This document shows positions 63,601 to 64,000 of a stretch of 64,000 bases of DNA, in pieces; within the stretch, counting starts at the first letter, position 1; the number at the start of each line of letters is the position of its first letter. Origin of the DNA: Puffinus mauretanicus (lineage: Eukaryota > Chordata > Aves > Procellariiformes > Procellariidae); the NCBI GenBank assembly GCA_023333565.1, contig JAJKFH010001094.1, forward strand, positions 1,302,001 through 1,366,000. Reading direction: 5' to 3'. A model generated the notes under the pieces. The model was not told the origin of the DNA. It saw nothing but the letters and a program-made list of their open reading frames with translations, and searched no databases. The position numbers were made by a program, and so were the translations under genes.

Positions 63601-64000
63601 CTGTCTATGCTAGAGACGAAAGTTTCTGAAATAGGCTGATAATCCTTTATTACATAAAACAGAACAGACATGACCTCTGTCATGTAATCTGAAGAGTAAA
63701 ATAAATGACTAGGTCTCTAGGTAAAGTGATGAGTTCTGCAGTTCTATAGCAAGATCCCTTGCATTAAACGCTCCGGTTTCAGGGATTCTGCAACTAAATT
63801 TAAAGAAAGTATCACTGTAAAAATGCTGGCTTTTTTTGAATTTGTACAAAGTTGCAATTCAGATGATCAGTATTTTTATTATAATTGTAAATAAAGACAT
63901 CAGAGTAAGGAAGGCAATTTCAACATCAGCTTTATAGTGCAGTGCAGTAGTGCTTTTACTTGTGAAAAGCTTACACAAAATGTAATATTTCTTTTCTCTC

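Larger units (their letters stand above)
49843..64000 (+). other. TTC7B: TTC7B intron 5, incomplete (at least 14.1 kb)
   Basis: From the exon 5 donor to the window end I find no sequence matching the next part of TTC7B, so the intron probably continues past 64000. It contains (GTTT)n at about 49857, CR1 pieces at 55.3 kb and 58.9-60.2 kb, a GA-rich tract at about 60657-60683, and otherwise AT-rich sequence. A GC-richer patch with open frames at 53478-53744 is unexplained. The stretches 49.9-53.4, 53.8-55.2, 55.5-58.8 and 60.3-64.0 kb hold nothing else I can name. Confidence 0.85.

Noticed and set aside
1..64000. CRISPR arrays, operons, tRNA or rRNA genes, phage or plasmid features
   Set aside because: I saw no regularly spaced repeats, no tRNA-like internal promoter boxes with cloverleaf potential and no bacterial gene organisation. 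The split gene, CpG island and CR1/LTR repeats show a vertebrate chromosome.

Overview
The window is a piece of a bird nuclear chromosome. It holds the CpG-island promoter region and the first five coding exons of TTC7B (tetratricopeptide repeat domain 7B) on the + strand. The avian assignment rests on the repeats: several CR1 LINE fragments with the CR1 3' end (CATAGAAT units on the antisense strand), two young near-identical CR1 copies with reverse-transcriptase reading frames, and avian-type endogenous retroviral LTRs. The exact species cannot be told from the sequence.

Layout. Bases 1-9.5 kb are AT-rich upstream flank without a recognisable gene; a 519-bp solo LTR with a perfect 5-bp target duplication lies at 176-694. 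A CpG island (about 9540-10470) contains exon 1 with a strong Kozak ATG at 9994. Intron 1 runs 22.5 kb to exon 2 (32654-32808). It contains an LTR-like remnant (13.2-14.0 kb), short CR1 pieces (16.9 and 20.7 kb) and a nested structure: an old + strand CR1 split at 27178/28621 by a younger - strand CR1. Exon 3 is at 33945-34113. Intron 3 (13.4 kb) holds a possible 1.28-kb LTR (42753-44033) and an old CR1 carrying an exact 169-bp tandem duplication (46503-46841). Exon 4 (47555-47685) and exon 5 (49721-49842) follow. Intron 5 runs off the right end and contains a CR1 fragment (55.3 kb) and a second young CR1 (58865-60250).

The five exons splice in consistent phase (121+155+169+131+122 nt) and encode residues 1-232 plus two bases of codon 233, roughly the first quarter of a protein of about 840 residues in vertebrates. 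TTC7B is an all-helical TPR scaffold. With EFR3 and FAM126 (hyccin) it places phosphatidylinositol 4-kinase III alpha at the plasma membrane.

No operon, CRISPR array, tRNA or previously undescribed gene system can be supported here. The best leads are genome-dynamics observations: the nested CR1 insertion with its restorable target, the 231-bp internal CR1 deletion, the exact 169-bp duplication, the same-strand CR1 pair that brackets exons 2-5, and a few unexplained coding-like stretches.
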